Shown here: piece after piece, positions 1 through 10,552 of the stretch
How positions within the stretch are numbered: position 1 is the first letter of the stretch
Layout: the number at the start of each line of letters is the position of its first letter
Assembly: GCF_029784155.1 (NCBI RefSeq)
Contig: NC_073693.1
Location: 147,810,843-147,874,842 of the forward strand
Origin: Uranotaenia lowii
Taxonomy: Eukaryota; Arthropoda; Insecta; Diptera; Culicidae
Length of the DNA: 64,000 nt
Reading direction: 5' to 3'
The notes under the pieces: model-generated
Told to the model about the DNA's origin: nothing
Seen by the model: only the letters and a program-made list of their open reading frames with translations
Databases searched by the model: none
Position numbers and translations under genes: made by a program

Positions 1-1161
1 GGAAACTACTTTCTTACAAAATAATTGCATTAAGAATTGTCTAAGATTTTTTTTCGAAAGATGTATAAATGTGACTAAACGCATAAGTTCATGTATATTG
101 AGAAGTTAAATAAACATAAGCTCTCCACAAAAAGTCAACAACAACAAGCTCTTATCGAAATATGACCGTACATATATGTTAAATGTTAAATCTCAAATGC
201 AATCTGCAGATAACATCGCACATCATTTCCATATAAATCGTGACAAGTCGTTTTTATTCCACTTGATCTCTTTGGAGGCACTTTGAGATTGATTGTTATT
301 TTGTAAGCCTCCAAAGTTTGTTTAGTTGATAAAAAAAAACCGCAACATACCAATAAATAATTGACGTTGTTATTTAGCGAAAAAAAAATCTTTTGCTTGA
401 GCTATGATATCATCTTACTTCACTGTGCCTTGTCTCTACTGCGATACCGATCAATGTACGTGAGAGGATAAGACGGTTGTAAACGTGAGTATCATTCACT
501 CAACAGAAGATTTGATGTATGGTCAAACAGTTGAAGTATCGTACAGATGGGCCGTCTGGGTCAGTTCACTAAAAAAAGCTTGAGCTTTAACCTTTAACCA
601 GCCACCCAATGCAACCAGATCTTCAGGAAAAGTCTCAAATTTCGTGACACCATTGCTAATTGGAAGTGTTGCAGTGGAAACTATTTCTCCGCGTATCGTT
701 GCAGCACTTTTCCCACAAAACAGTAAACATTACCTACAGAAGGGCGTATACTTTATCTATGCGGATTGTCTTGTTCAACAATCGTCTAATCCCTAATATC
801 GCCGAGCAACACGTGCCTGAACACCAGAATTTTGCATATAGAATATGACAAATTCCAACCAGGCACAGATTACAACGTCATATGGGCTCCGGAATAAATG
901 CCACCATGCAGTAGTTTCTGCTGGAAAGATAAATCTTCTTACGATGATTCTGGCCAGAATGGCACACAAGCACACACACAAATCCTAGTTAGGAGCGAAT
1001 TCATTCTTCCTTCAGATGGAGACTGCTGGTGGAAATGCATTGTCAGCAGCAACAACTGTGTTAGTTATTCCGGGACATGAGTCATGATTCAGTAGTTTTG
1101 GTAGCATCTGTCGATGCGTGATATGGCCAAACTTTCCTAAAAAAATCTTTTTTTTTTCAAA
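1..1161. other. AT-rich stretch, nothing recognised
   Basis: Open frames here are all under 65 codons, overlap one another on both strands and show no domain, signal peptide or splice pattern I recognise. No RNA gene or clear terminal inverted repeat is seen. Confidence 0.5.
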
Positions 1162-1900
1162 TCAAGCGTGAGTTTTCAAAAGGACGTATGTCGCAAAAGT
1201 AAACAAATTGAGTTACTGTTTGCACGGTATAGTAAATTTTATTTTCTTCTGTATGAATTAACTGTTTGTACAAAAAAAAAATAATATGCCGTTAGCTAAA
1301 AAAATATACAAACGACCTATGTCATCTTTTCTCAGTGTTTTCGAAATTCTTCTTTACACCTCTTTTTGGTAAAACGACGCATCTGTCAAAACAAATAATA
1401 TCGCACACACAGCAGATAGGATCGCAGCAAACCGTCGTATGCGTCAAATCAGATACGTCGGTTTTTTCACATCATTGCAGATGCGTCAGTTTTAAAATAA
1501 TTATTATTTTAAAACTGACGCATCTGCAATGATGTGAAAAAACCGACGTATCTGATTTGACGCATAATGAAAACAATTTGTCCAAGCGACGTATCATAAA
1601 GGGTGTATGTAAATATTAAACTGTCACAACGACGAATCATTATGGCGTATGTGAAAAAAAAACTCAACAATACGGTGTAAAATATTTTTTTTAACAAATT
1701 CACTAGGAAACAGCAAAAAACCCAGTATGCTCAAACCTATAATTAAAACATTATTGTTTTTCCTACAGCTGCCATGATAAAACTTGATTCTAGATCAAAC
1801 AGCTTTAAATAGCATTTATTTATATTAACATAATTTTGTCCCTCCTTTTTCTCAGATTTTGTCTGATGTTACATACGTCCTTTTGAAAACTCACGCTTGA
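1162..1900. mobile_element. Foldback MITE with 30-bp perfect inverted termini
   Basis: The first 30 bases (1162-1191, starting TCAAGCGTGAGTTTTCAAAA) recur as an exact reverse complement at 1871-1900. AAAT sits immediately outside the CAAGCG core on both sides and may be a 4-bp target duplication. The interior encodes nothing convincing, but has many short variants of CGACGYATC/CGTATG and a 127-bp perfect palindrome (1439-1565). This is the structure of a non-autonomous DNA transposon. I cannot assign the superfamily. Confidence 0.75.
1439..1565. repeat. 127-bp perfect palindrome inside the MITE
   Basis: Two 63-bp arms mirror each other around position 1502 with no mismatch that I can find. 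They begin ATGCGTCAAATC and end GATTTGACGCAT. There is no loop beyond the single central base, so the DNA could extrude as a cruciform, or its RNA could fold as a hairpin. Confidence 0.9.
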
Positions 1901-1982
1901 AATATTGAATGTAGATTCTAGGAGTAGGGAAAATGGAAATTAAAATTTCATACACATCAGTTTCAGTTTTTTATTATTATTT

Positions 1983-2257
1983 TCAACTGCCTTAAGGCAG
2001 AATTCTGCGTAGCATGGAAACTAATTTTTGTATGGAAAACACAACAAATATATGCTTATTGTATTCAAATAAGAACGCCAACGCTATGGCGCCAACACCA
2101 ATTTGTTGCATTTAGTTGAAGCTTCAATGGAATTTATTAGGTTTGAAACGTTTATAAACGCTCGTGAAGTTGGAAAAAAAATTTAAAATTGCAATAAGTT
2201 TGCTAGGAAACGTCAAAGAATGATAATATCTTGTGCAAAACATGTGATTTGAATGCC
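1983..2257 (+). repeat. Interspersed repeat, copy 1
   Basis: This block matches 15859-16187 in the same orientation. Shared landmarks in order are CAACTGCCTT, TTCTGCGTAGCATGGAAA, ATGGCGCCAACACCAATTTG, AAACGCTCGTGAA, TTGCAATAAG and GTGTGATTTGAATGCC. It has no coding content and is probably a MITE or SINE-like family. Its true ends are not resolved. Confidence 0.65.
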
Positions 2258-2319
2258 TCCAGAAACAAAAGAATTAGAATTTTAATTTTTTTTTCATAGA
2301 AGACTTCAGATAATTTTCT

Positions 2320-2550
2320 ATGCTAAGTGTGTTAAAAAATAATAGTACTATATTTTCCCATATTTTGAAAAAGTTTTTCAATTCAATTATTGAATCTGGA
2401 ACGTTCCCAGACTGCCTGAAAATTGCAAGTCGGGTGATCTGGAAAATGTTAATAACTATCGACCAATTTCAAGTCTCAACGTTTTTAGTAAAGTCTTTGA
2501 AAAACTACTGGTAAATATAATTGCAAATTTTTTTAATTGCAACCATGTTC
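2320..2550 (+). pseudogene. Non-LTR reverse transcriptase fragment (L2/CR1-type), N-terminal part
   Basis: Translation in mixed frames gives IIESGTFPDCLKIA followed, after a frameshift, by NNYRPISSLNVFSKVFEKLL. These are conserved early reverse-transcriptase blocks of the L2/CR1 group of non-LTR retrotransposons (fingers region). The fragment stops where a MITE copy begins near 2549. The later blocks of what looks like the same element reappear at 4351-5127 on the same strand, so I infer one dead retrotransposon split by insertions. The frameshifts show that it is not functional. Confidence 0.65.
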
Positions 2551-3196
2551 TGGAGAGGCGGGCTATATGCGCATATTAAGGAAAGTACTCATTTTTGGTG
2601 AAATTTTTTACATCACTAGTTCTTTTGCAGGAAATATAGTTAGGTTTGCCATATGGCCATATTTCATGGTAATATTTTTTTCATATCGTATTTTTAAAGG
2701 ATCAGTATGAAATTTTTCTTTTTTCGCTGTAAGATCGTGATTTGAGCCTAGATTTCATGTTTCAATGATAAAAAGTATAAAATTTATAAGACTAATCTAT
2801 TTTTCTTGATATAGGCATTTAACCTGCCCTGATATGGGCATTCAGAACCTGTCTCTCATTCCAATTTCTTATCATTTACAATTTTGTCAAAAGCTTCAAT
2901 TTGTTAAATTTCCGATTTCCAGATGAATAAGAAAGAAAAACCATTAAAATTTTTGTTCACAGAATCTGTACGCATGATAATTAAAGTTCAATATATTTAA
3001 ACAAAACTGACAAAAATCTTGTTTGAATTTTTAAATTTTTTCGACTTTATATAACAATTAAATTTTTTCATGTGATATGTAAGAAGCGTATTTCCCTCAA
3101 ACTGCACTGATTAGATATGATGAATCTCCAGCCATATCGTCAATCGGCTGTATGCGCATATTACCCAAAATGCGCATTTAGGAACACTTCCCCCTA
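2549..3196 (+). mobile_element. Degenerate copy of the 920-bp GTAGGGGAA MITE family
   Basis: The left end reads GAGAGGCGGGCTATATGCGC. The right end includes ATGCGCATTTAGGAAC and CTTCCCCCTACG. Both match the ends of the better-preserved copies at 42128-43047 and 52861-53781. This copy is shorter and diverged, suggesting it is older. It lies inside the L2/CR1-type retrotransposon remnant. Confidence 0.65.
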
Positions 3197-4350
3197 CGCA
3201 AACCTTTTTTTCAAACCCATTCTCTCTAAACAGGCACAGAGCGTGCATTCATCAAAACCACCCCTGAATGACATAAAAAAAAATCAACACACGGGACGGC
3301 GACGGCGACGTCGACGGCAAAAACGAGGGAAAAGGGAGATGAGTCAGAAAATTGAAAAAAGGACGCGTGTGAGACCTGCTGCGGTTGGGTCGTACGAAGT
3401 GACGGGAAAACAAACTCCCAAAAAATCGGTCGTACAAAAAGTATTTTCGCGGTCGAAGTGCATCGCTCCCGTGTGTAGAGAATAATAAGACAAAAATAAA
3501 TACTAATTTATATTCATGAACAAACCTATTCCAGTTCACGATATTAAACATGATTAGGTAAATCGCAATAAGCGTTTGATAGAAAGAGAGAAATGCTCTC
3601 TTCGTTTAATCAAGATAGAGTAGGGAACATGGAAAATTGAACGGCATTCTGTTAAGTACTTTTGGCTCGAACGGTTGTGTTCGAGTTTGTTTTATTAAAT
3701 TCAAAAGAAATTCACTACACCGTGGAAGAAAGTCTTCTATTTCCCCGTGGAACGTGTTTGTATCCCGGAACGAGGCCGACTGATCATGGATATCGACCGA
3801 CAAAAGTCGCCCATGTCGGGTGAAATCTGATCGAGAAAGTGCATAAAAAGAAAATCCCATCTCCGCTCTGAGGTTAGATGGTTGATTTTCTGCTGCGGGT
3901 TCAAGTGCAAAAAGCAGAATAGGGTGCGGACATTCTTGTTAGCGGAAACATCGGCGTCGAGGGAATTTGTGTTTTTCGGATTTTGGTTGCCGGAAGGATT
4001 CGTTAGTAGAGCGAAATGGCTTCGCCTCCGACGGATCAGGTGGAGATTTTGCGTGGTCGCGTTTTGGCCCGCTTTTTTAACTCTGGGAGGAATCTATGCC
4101 TGGAAGCATTCGGCGACAAATACGCGCAACGGAATCCGGACAGAAATCCGTCTACCCTCGGAACTCTGTACAGAAGCTACGCGGGAACCTGCATGTGCAT
4201 GCGAAAGACGTCGAAGGGTGCATGACAGCAGCGGAAGAGAGCCCGGAGAGGCCGTCAAACGACCGGAACAAGTTGCATGTAAGTCTCTGTTTGTTTTACT
4301 GTGATATGGGACATTTTAAAATGGGTCTTTGAAATTTCAGCAACACTTAA
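3197..4350. other. Inserted or unexplained 1.15 kb between two RT fragments
   Basis: This segment separates the two halves of the reverse-transcriptase remnant and is less AT-rich than its surroundings. It contains a GACGGC-rich patch near 3296-3320, a possible degenerate helix-turn-helix frame (4016-4225) and a consensus donor-like GTAAGT at 4276. I cannot identify its source. Confidence 0.4.
4016..4225 (+). pseudogene. Possible degenerate helix-turn-helix (DUF4817-like) fragment
   Basis: The 69-codon frame contains FGDKYAQRNPDRNPSTLGTL, which resembles the 'YAERYPNRRHPS..TF' signature of DUF4817 helix-turn-helix segments found in insect transposon-derived proteins. It starts at an ATG in fair context (GCGAAATGGC) but ends in a stop without further domain. 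Two other frames overlap it. It may be a 5' exon of an unrecognised gene, a dead transposon piece, or chance. The family resemblance is from memory and is weak. Confidence 0.22.
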
Positions 4351-5127
4351 AAAAAGTTGCCACCTCATGTTTGCGTTCTTCATTTAAGGACGAGAAAGCT
4401 ATCATATCTTTGTTATACGATTCCGAAAATATAGTTGGTGCTTAATTCTTGGACATAAAGAAAGCATTTGATACGCTTAGTTACGGCATTCTTTTGGAAA
4501 AACTAAACAAATATGGTATAAGGGGTATTGCAAATGATTTAATTCGAAGTTATCTTTCGGATAGGAAACAATTTGTAGGTAATGCAAGGAACAGAGAGTG
4601 ATATGAGAAATATTAGTGTAGGCGTTCCACAAGGCAGCAATATAGGGCCTCTACTCTTTCTTTTGTATGTAAATGATATATGTAAACTCCCACTTATTGG
4701 TACAACAAGGTTATTCGCTGATGACACAGCACTTTTCTATACAGGGAAATCTCCGAACACTATTATTGATAACCTGGAACATGATTAACAATTTCTATCT
4801 GTATATTTCAACAGCAATTTACTATCTTTAAACTACACAAAAGCCAAATATATGATCTTTCGCTCGTCCAGGAAAGTTTTACCACCACATAGTGATTTTT
4901 GTGCTTCAACATGTCTTATGGAAATTCTATTATGCTTTCATCCACTCAGTCTTACATTATCTTATCTCAGTCTGGGGTCGAGCATCTCAATCACATCTAC
5001 AAAAGCTTCAATCATTGCAAACAGATGTTTGAAGAATATTTACAACCTCCCTATGCTATACTCAACAAAACTTATTTATTCATCCAATTCTCATAACATT
5101 TTACCAATAGCAGATCTATTTTTTTAA
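4351..5127 (+). pseudogene. Non-LTR reverse transcriptase remnant (L2/CR1-type), core to C-terminus
   Basis: Conserved blocks appear in order but in shifting frames: FLDIKKAFDTL (catalytic block A), YGIRGIANDLIRSYLSDRKQ, VGVPQGSNIGPLLFLLYVND, FADDTALFY (the catalytic FADD at about 4711-4722) and the C-terminal NILPIADLF near 5091-5120. The set is typical of the L2/CR1 group of non-LTR elements. Several frameshifts and stops make it a pseudogene. Together with 2320-2550 it is probably one element, with the gap filled by a MITE copy and about 1.1 kb of unidentified sequence. Confidence 0.75.
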
Positions 5128-5384
5128 ATAAACCAGCCCCTACTCTGCTCTGGGGTGGCAGCTTTGTGCCAAAGTGTTGACCACCTGAAATAGAGTTTGG
5201 ATTAGTATCTTTCATGAAATATCTACCTATCCAATAAAAACTCACCCTTGACTTGATGTCTGCAGACCATGAATGCTATAATATAGTGGAAAATAAGAAT
5301 AATTGATTTATCTCTTCAAAGTTCGTGAAATAACTTCTCACCCTTTTCAACGCACGAAAACAAACATAGTCCAATTTGACAACT

Positions 5385-5580
5385 CGATTTCTGATTTTCC
5401 AGCAAGCTAGATCAATTGCTGGAAAGTCCAGCAATTTGAAACCCGATTGCTGGGTTTTCAGCAAAAATGGCAAGAACACAACCGAATGCTGAAAAATCCA
5501 GCAATCAGAAAACCGATTGCTGGTTTCCAGCAAAAAATTTAACGTTTCCAGCAATTTTTTTTTGCTGGAAATCGAGGCAA
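5385..5580. repeat. Clustered CCAGCAAT / ATTGCTGG motifs
   Basis: About ten copies of CCAGCAA or its reverse complement TTGCTGG occur in about 190 bp, in both orientations, just upstream of the hAT transposase remnant. They may be subterminal transposase-binding repeats of that hAT element. That role is inferred. Confidence 0.5.
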
Positions 5581-5589
5581 AAATTTATT

Positions 5590-6079
5590 GTGCAGCTTGA
5601 CGTATCCACAGATGTAGCAAGACTAGCAATTCTGATGATATTTGTTCGCTATCAAGGTTCTGACTGTTTCGAAGAAGATTTGTTTCTTTGCAAACCTTTG
5701 CCAACTTCCACGCCGGAGGCTGAAATTTTCAAGTTAAATAATCTATGGTTATGTTACGGACAACAATATTCCTTGGGGAAATTGGATTGGTGTATTTATG
5801 GAAGGTGCGAAAGTTATAGTTGGAAATACTGCTGGAGTCGTTGCCAAGATCAAAGAAAAGACCAAAAGTTGCGTTAGTAGTCATTCATCCTTCATTGACA
5901 TTCATTCTATATGGAGAAACTATCATCATCTCATCATCTTTGAAGGAAGTCTTGGATAAAAGCATAATAATAATCAACTTTAGCTAGGCTCGACCGAAAA
6001 ATTCAGGGTTATTCAAGGCGTTGTGCAAAAAAATGATTAGCCAACATTCCACGCTACTACTTCATACCGAAGATCGCTG
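5590..6079 (+). pseudogene. ZBED5/GTF2IRD2-like hAT transposase, catalytic-core part
   Basis: Translation gives QLDVSTDVARLAILMIFVRY then EEDLFLCKPLP, and after frame changes GVVAKIKEKTKSCVS, LFKALCKKMISQHSTLLLHT and EDR. These match the order of conserved blocks in ZBED5/FAM200/GTF2IRD2-type hAT transposases (RNase H-like fold). The frame stops inside the conserved HTE-RWLSR block, where the CCCAGG element begins at 6080, and continues at 8063. Frameshifts and stops elsewhere show that the copy is dead, although the RWLS junction itself would be in frame. Confidence 0.75.
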
Positions 6080-6369
6080 CCCAGGTTACCACCAAGCATT
6101 TAAAACAGCACGTAAGTAGCACTATATACGCATATACGGCAGATGGATTAAAGCTACTAAGCATTAGATAAGCATTTATGTAGCCCTGAATGCTACTCAA
6201 ATGCAGGTTTTGGCAAAATATACGGCTACTTTAGTGCTAAACCCTACAAATGTTCCCAACTCCTCTCTTTCTTTGCTGCATATCACCCTCTCTTTGTTCA
6301 CTCGACCATTTTACCATTGCATACCACCCTTGTGTGGTGAAAACTCTTGGAGTTGATGTTCCCCCTCCT

Positions 6370-6450
6370 GGAACGGGATTCGAACCTGGATCCTAGCGAC
6401 ATCAATATCAATAGACGACTCCTTTATCCGCTGAGCTATAAGAGAAGACC
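6370..6450 (-). ncRNA. tRNA-like sequence with pol III A and B boxes (SINE head or pseudo-tRNA)
   Basis: On the minus strand TAGCTCAGCGG (plus 6428-6438) fits the A box, and GGTTCGAATCC (plus 6376-6386) is a perfect B box at tRNA-like spacing. The flanking bases do not form a convincing acceptor stem, so this is probably a tRNA-derived SINE head or pseudo-tRNA rather than a working tRNA. Confidence 0.5.
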
Positions 6451-6795
6451 TGATGGAACATGATATTTTTGTTCCATATAAACAACACGTCACGTCGAGG
6501 CGACAAAGTAATGCCATGCATGATAGGACCGATGATGCAAGTGCTTACTTCCATTCCTCCGCATATTTTATGCTACAACGATCGTGACGTCACCATAATA
6601 GATGGCAAAAGGCAGTAAATATTGCCATACCTGTATTCTTCCCATTCAATCACAGCCAGCACGGGTCGAACTCGACGAAATTCCTGCCGCAAAAAAAGTT
6701 TAGGTGCATTTTACTGTTATTCTTGTTAAAATTACTTGGGGAAATTCATTGGTAAGTAGATTTTTTCATTAATTTCCAGTGGCATTCAGAAGTAA

Positions 6796-7545
6796 ATGAA
6801 GGATTTTTTTGCAGGCATCATGGTAAAATGGGTCTCTGCTAAAAAGCGCTTCGCTACGGCAGAAAACAGGTTGATGGAGGAAAACACACACTCACCGGAG
6901 AAAGTATTTCGCGAGGTAGCTACGCAGACCGACCAGCAGGAGGTGGTCACTTCGGCCGATTCGATGGAATCGAAGCTGAATAAATGTTTGACTCTACTGG
7001 CACATGCAAATTCCAAATTGGACGCTCTGGGTTCCATCGGATCTCAATGTAACCACGATGTGCAGCCTGTGGTGATCAACAAACCCAACTTACAGCCTGT
7101 GAAGGACTTGCAAGAGCTGGATGCATTAGAGGAGGAGTTCCTGCACTCAGTTATTGCTTCCATCGGCCAACAGTACGGACGTCAACGGTACACAGGAAAA
7201 GGAAACACCGTTTGCCTCCAGATCGTCGATAGCTTCTTTGAGTGCCAGTTCCTCCTTCAATGCTCCTGGACCGGAATAGGTCGCAAAAATGCCGACCAGG
7301 ACCAAGGGCAGCAGAAGATTCTATTCTGTAAGTTCGAAAGGGTTATCAATTTGTTCCATCAAACTGTTCTTCATTCGGACCCGGAGTTTTCGTTGGCTGA
7401 CTGCAAAGAATTTCTTCATCGATGCCTGAGGAATGCGAAGCAACGCTACGATGAGATCGGTAGCACACGGAAGGCAGCAGCACGCAAGCGCAAACGTCCG
7501 GAATCGAATTGTCAGGACGCAGAATCCTCAGACGAGCAGGAATAA
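6796..7545 (+). CDS. DUF4806-domain-like protein carried by the TIR element
   Basis: The open frame of 249 codons is the only sizeable one in the 6080-8060 element. Residues about 107-222 resemble the insect DUF4806 domain: an LDALEEEFLHSV helix, a glycine-containing turn, CSWTGIGRK in the middle, and a closing LRNAKQRYDE helix. A possible coiled coil lies at about residues 54-78. The C-terminus is basic (RKAAARKRKRP), resembling a nuclear localisation signal, followed by an acidic tail. The true 5' structure is uncertain. A GTAAGT donor at 6752 and a polypyrimidine-TTGCAG acceptor ending at 6814 suggest an upstream exon, and ATG 6820 (MVKWVSAKKRF) may be used instead. A function in transposition or regulation is inference only; the domain assignment is from memory. 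Confidence 0.6.
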   Translation: MKDFFAGIMVKWVSAKKRFATAENRLMEENTHSPEKVFREVATQTDQQEVVTSADSMESKLNKCLTLLAHANSKLDALGSIGSQCNHDVQPVVINKPNLQPVKDLQELDALEEEFLHSVIASIGQQYGRQRYTGKGNTVCLQIVDSFFECQFLLQCSWTGIGRKNADQDQGQQKILFCKFERVINLFHQTVLHSDPEFSLADCKEFLHRCLRNAKQRYDEIGSTRKAAARKRKRPESNCQDAESSDEQE

Positions 7546-8062
7546 TGGACCGTAAGTTCAATTGCCTAGGGAATCTACTGCAATTTGTTTTTTAAATGAT
7601 TTTTTCGAAGAAATCCCGAAATGTAAATTAGATTTTTTTGTTTTGGATTAAAATAAGTTAACTTTTTATTGATCTATCTTTATCTTAATTACAAAACCCT
7701 CCACGGTTTACGGTACCTACAAACCAGAAATAAGTATCTTCAATAAATCAGAATTATATCTGCATTTCCACTGCTTCTTGCAGTCTATTAGCATTTAATA
7801 AGCGTAGCTGTTTTTAGTCAGCATCAAAAATGCGATTTCAAAAATATTTTTCATTGCGTTATTCAAGCATTGAAATAGCTGTTTTATGGCTATTGTGCAT
7901 TCAAAAAGCTTTTTACTGACTAAAAGCTTTTAAATAGAATATCACATGCTAATTTAAAACAACTATGCATTTCAAATACTTAAATATTACAACAAGCAGC
8001 GGAAATGCAGATATAATGCTGATTTACTGCTTATGCTAATGCAGTAAATGGTTACCTGGGTG

Positions 8063-9000
8063 GTTATCTCGTAGAAAAAACTTGTCTCGCCTGTTTAAAT
8101 TAAGAATGACTTCAGTCTTTCAATGCAAGGTAAAGGAATCCCAACGGCAAAATCACGACTATCAAGAGAAAAATTAAATTTAAAGCTGAATCGCTCAAAA
8201 AGCGCAACCTGTACAGCTTTCCGAATTTAAGAAGCATTCAATCAGAAATAACCTTGTAGTTATTATCCGAAGATTTCCAAGAATTATGACAATCACAACA
8301 CTTTTCGTTGATAAAATTATTTTGGTTTTCCTTGGTGTAAACTTAAACTAACAGGCCCACATGTCTAGTGAAGTCATTTACAAGAACAATTATAATTTTT
8401 GCCGCAGGATTTGTTGAACAGCTTCCAGCAAAATTCCCCCAATAATATCATAAAATAATAAAAAGATTGAAGACTTTAAATGCGTGGAACAGACTATTTT
8501 TAGGTCAAAGAAACCAGAATCATTAACATCGCAAGAATATGAATGCTTGATAGATATGACATCGGATTCAAAGTTTCAGGAAAGATTCGTATCCAAAAAG
8601 TCGTTGGAGGAGTATTGGTATAAACTGAAAAATAAATTTTAAATTTTGTCCGATAAAGCTAAACTTATTCTTCTGCCATTTTCACAACTTATCTATGTCG
8701 AAGACAAAAAACTGATCCCAACTTAACGCGGAACCAGACGTCAGGCTACAAGTGACACAAATTTGACCAAACTTGTTACAGCTTTGAAAATCGAAGAAAG
8801 CGTATTTATGACACATATTTTGACTCAAAACACAAGACTATTCAAAGGGTAGTCATTCATTACTGATTTTATTGACAACGATGACAAGAAACATCTTATT
8901 CAAACGATAAATACTATGAAGTTTTCAAAGCTCGGGTTTTATTCTTTCAAAAATGTAGGTGTTCCGCCAAAATTTTTGGTTTTAAAAAGTGCTCCGCCGA
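8063..9000 (+). pseudogene. hAT transposase remnant, C-terminal part with dimerisation domain
   Basis: Directly after the inserted element the hAT reading resumes as LSRRKNLSRLFKLR. Further on come SDSKFQERFVSKKSLEEYW, KLKNKF, LSDKAKLILLPFSQ and a degenerate KTKYR-like block, which is the hAT C-terminal dimerisation region of ZBED5-type proteins. Several stops and frameshifts interrupt it. The sequence GTGTTCCGCCAAAA near 8961 followed by a purine-rich end may be close to the original 3' terminus. Confidence 0.7.
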
Positions 9001-10552
9001 GCGAATGATCTGAAGACCTCTGCAATAAAGCCATTCACCATTTTTAGTTAACTCATTTCTTAATGGGAAGGCTTGGAACGATCTGAGGAGGAATTTTTCA
9101 TCCATGTTTAATAATTTCTTTGAAAAAAAATTATCATATTGTATCATAGATATTAGCCCTCATTTGCCTTTCTCTATATTTTCTTGCTCACCCAAGAATA
9201 CTTTTTTCCTTTTTTTAGCTCAACTGATGCAAATAATCAGATTCAAATGATTTTCAGATAAGATATTTATTATTGCTATTTATATTATAAGGATTTATTG
9301 TTCTATAATTCATGATCTTACTAGCTATATTTACTACAGTATTGAATGAACATAAAATTACAATTCTATACTCAGAACCAAACACACAAACATGGCCTAG
9401 CAAAAGCAAGTCTTCGATACTGCCGTATGGTTAGAGCCATTTATGATTTACATGGGCTTTATCTTCTCATGATGCAAGAAGTAAGCTCCGATTCTCTGTT
9501 GCGGATTGTAGAAACTAGGTACGTTTCTATCATCCAAAATGTTTGCGAAGAATAGCGCCTCCAGTCTATTCACATCGGGATTTCCATTCTCGAGCAACTA
9601 GTCCTATTACCAATTACTCTCGGTTCATGAAGTAACAAATGCCGATAAGATGGGGCATTTCCATCGAAAGGGATGAATGGTTTATGGGCAATTTAGCAAG
9701 CCACACCACATTGAATTCTTTCAACAGGACCTTTTACAGGAAGTTTTGAATTGCGAAGAATGTACCGAGAGAAAACAATTAGTTGCTAGAAGACTGGTTT
9801 TGAGGTCAAATTTCATACCGATTCTGTGCATTAACGAACTAATCTTTTGTTTGTGGTAAAAGTATTTTTATCAACACATTGTTTCTTCCTATACATTCTT
9901 ACGATTCGCTTCCAAAGTGTAGCCCATTAAAAGTTGCGTACAAAAGTGCCGCAGCACGAATGGCTGGCAACAGAGCCAAGGTAATGAATATTTCATATGG
10001 AACTAAACTTTTCCGAGAAATATCGAAGAAAATCGAGCTGGGTTGGGGAAGAAAAGTTAGGAAATGCTCCATCTACAGCCACGTTTTAATGCGCGCGAAT
10101 CGTGTACGTTCTCCGGATTGAGTTATCTCATTAGGTTTCGTTATAACCAGAATAAGATTGTTCGCAAGAAAACGGCAGCTCGGAATAATTCGGCATAAAT
10201 CTACCGAGAGAACTTATTTCTTCATTGGGTAAGCTTTGTGGTACTGGGGCAGATGCTTGCAAATTCATGCATTCTGGTTTAGATTAAACAACTAAATGTG
10301 ACCAAAGTCACACTGTGATTCAAATTAAGGTACGATACTGGAGAAATATTGAATATTGAAGAAATTTTTAAATGTACATAAAATACCTACAATCATAATC
10401 AATTCCAGGTTTGAATAAGTAAATAATTTTTCGGGCCATGCATATTATTTTTGCTAGCTTCAAAATATTTCTAGGAATCAAAGGTGGAAAGTCAACTTTT
10501 ATTCATCTAATTAAAAAGTGCCGCAAATTTATACTTCATCGTTTGAAGCGAT
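9000..10552. other. Unassigned stretch with a few short frames
   Basis: Short frames at 9346-9555, 9677-9859 and 9879-10121 have somewhat protein-like composition, but none matches a family I can name and stops separate them. They may be remnants of a dead gene. No RNA gene or clear repeat boundary is seen. Confidence 0.35.

Larger units (their letters stand above)
6080..8060 (+). mobile_element. 1.98-kb DNA element with CCCAGGTWACC ends and 2-bp TG duplication, carrying a DUF4806-type gene
   Basis: The left end is CCCAGGTTACCA (6080-6091). The right end TGGTTACCTGGG (8049-8060) is its reverse complement with one mismatch. TG lies at 6078-6079 and again at 8061-8062. Removing the element plus one TG rejoins GAAGATCGCTGGTTATCTCG, which reads EDRWLS and matches the hAT transposase block that it splits. 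The motif AGCATTTA occurs near both ends (6095-6102, 6171-6178, 7790-7797), with further AAATGC/GCATTT variants. The element holds one gene-like frame and a tRNA-like segment. I see no transposase, so it may be non-autonomous or use an unrecognised one. Confidence 0.8.

Noticed and set aside
3117..3485. 122-codon frame with an arginine run
   Set aside because: It starts within the degenerate MITE copy, and the Arg run comes from a GACGGC-rich patch; an equally open frame exists on the other strand.
9346..10121. Possible membrane-protein pseudogene
   Set aside because: Some stretches look protein-like, but I could not align them convincingly to any family and stops separate them.
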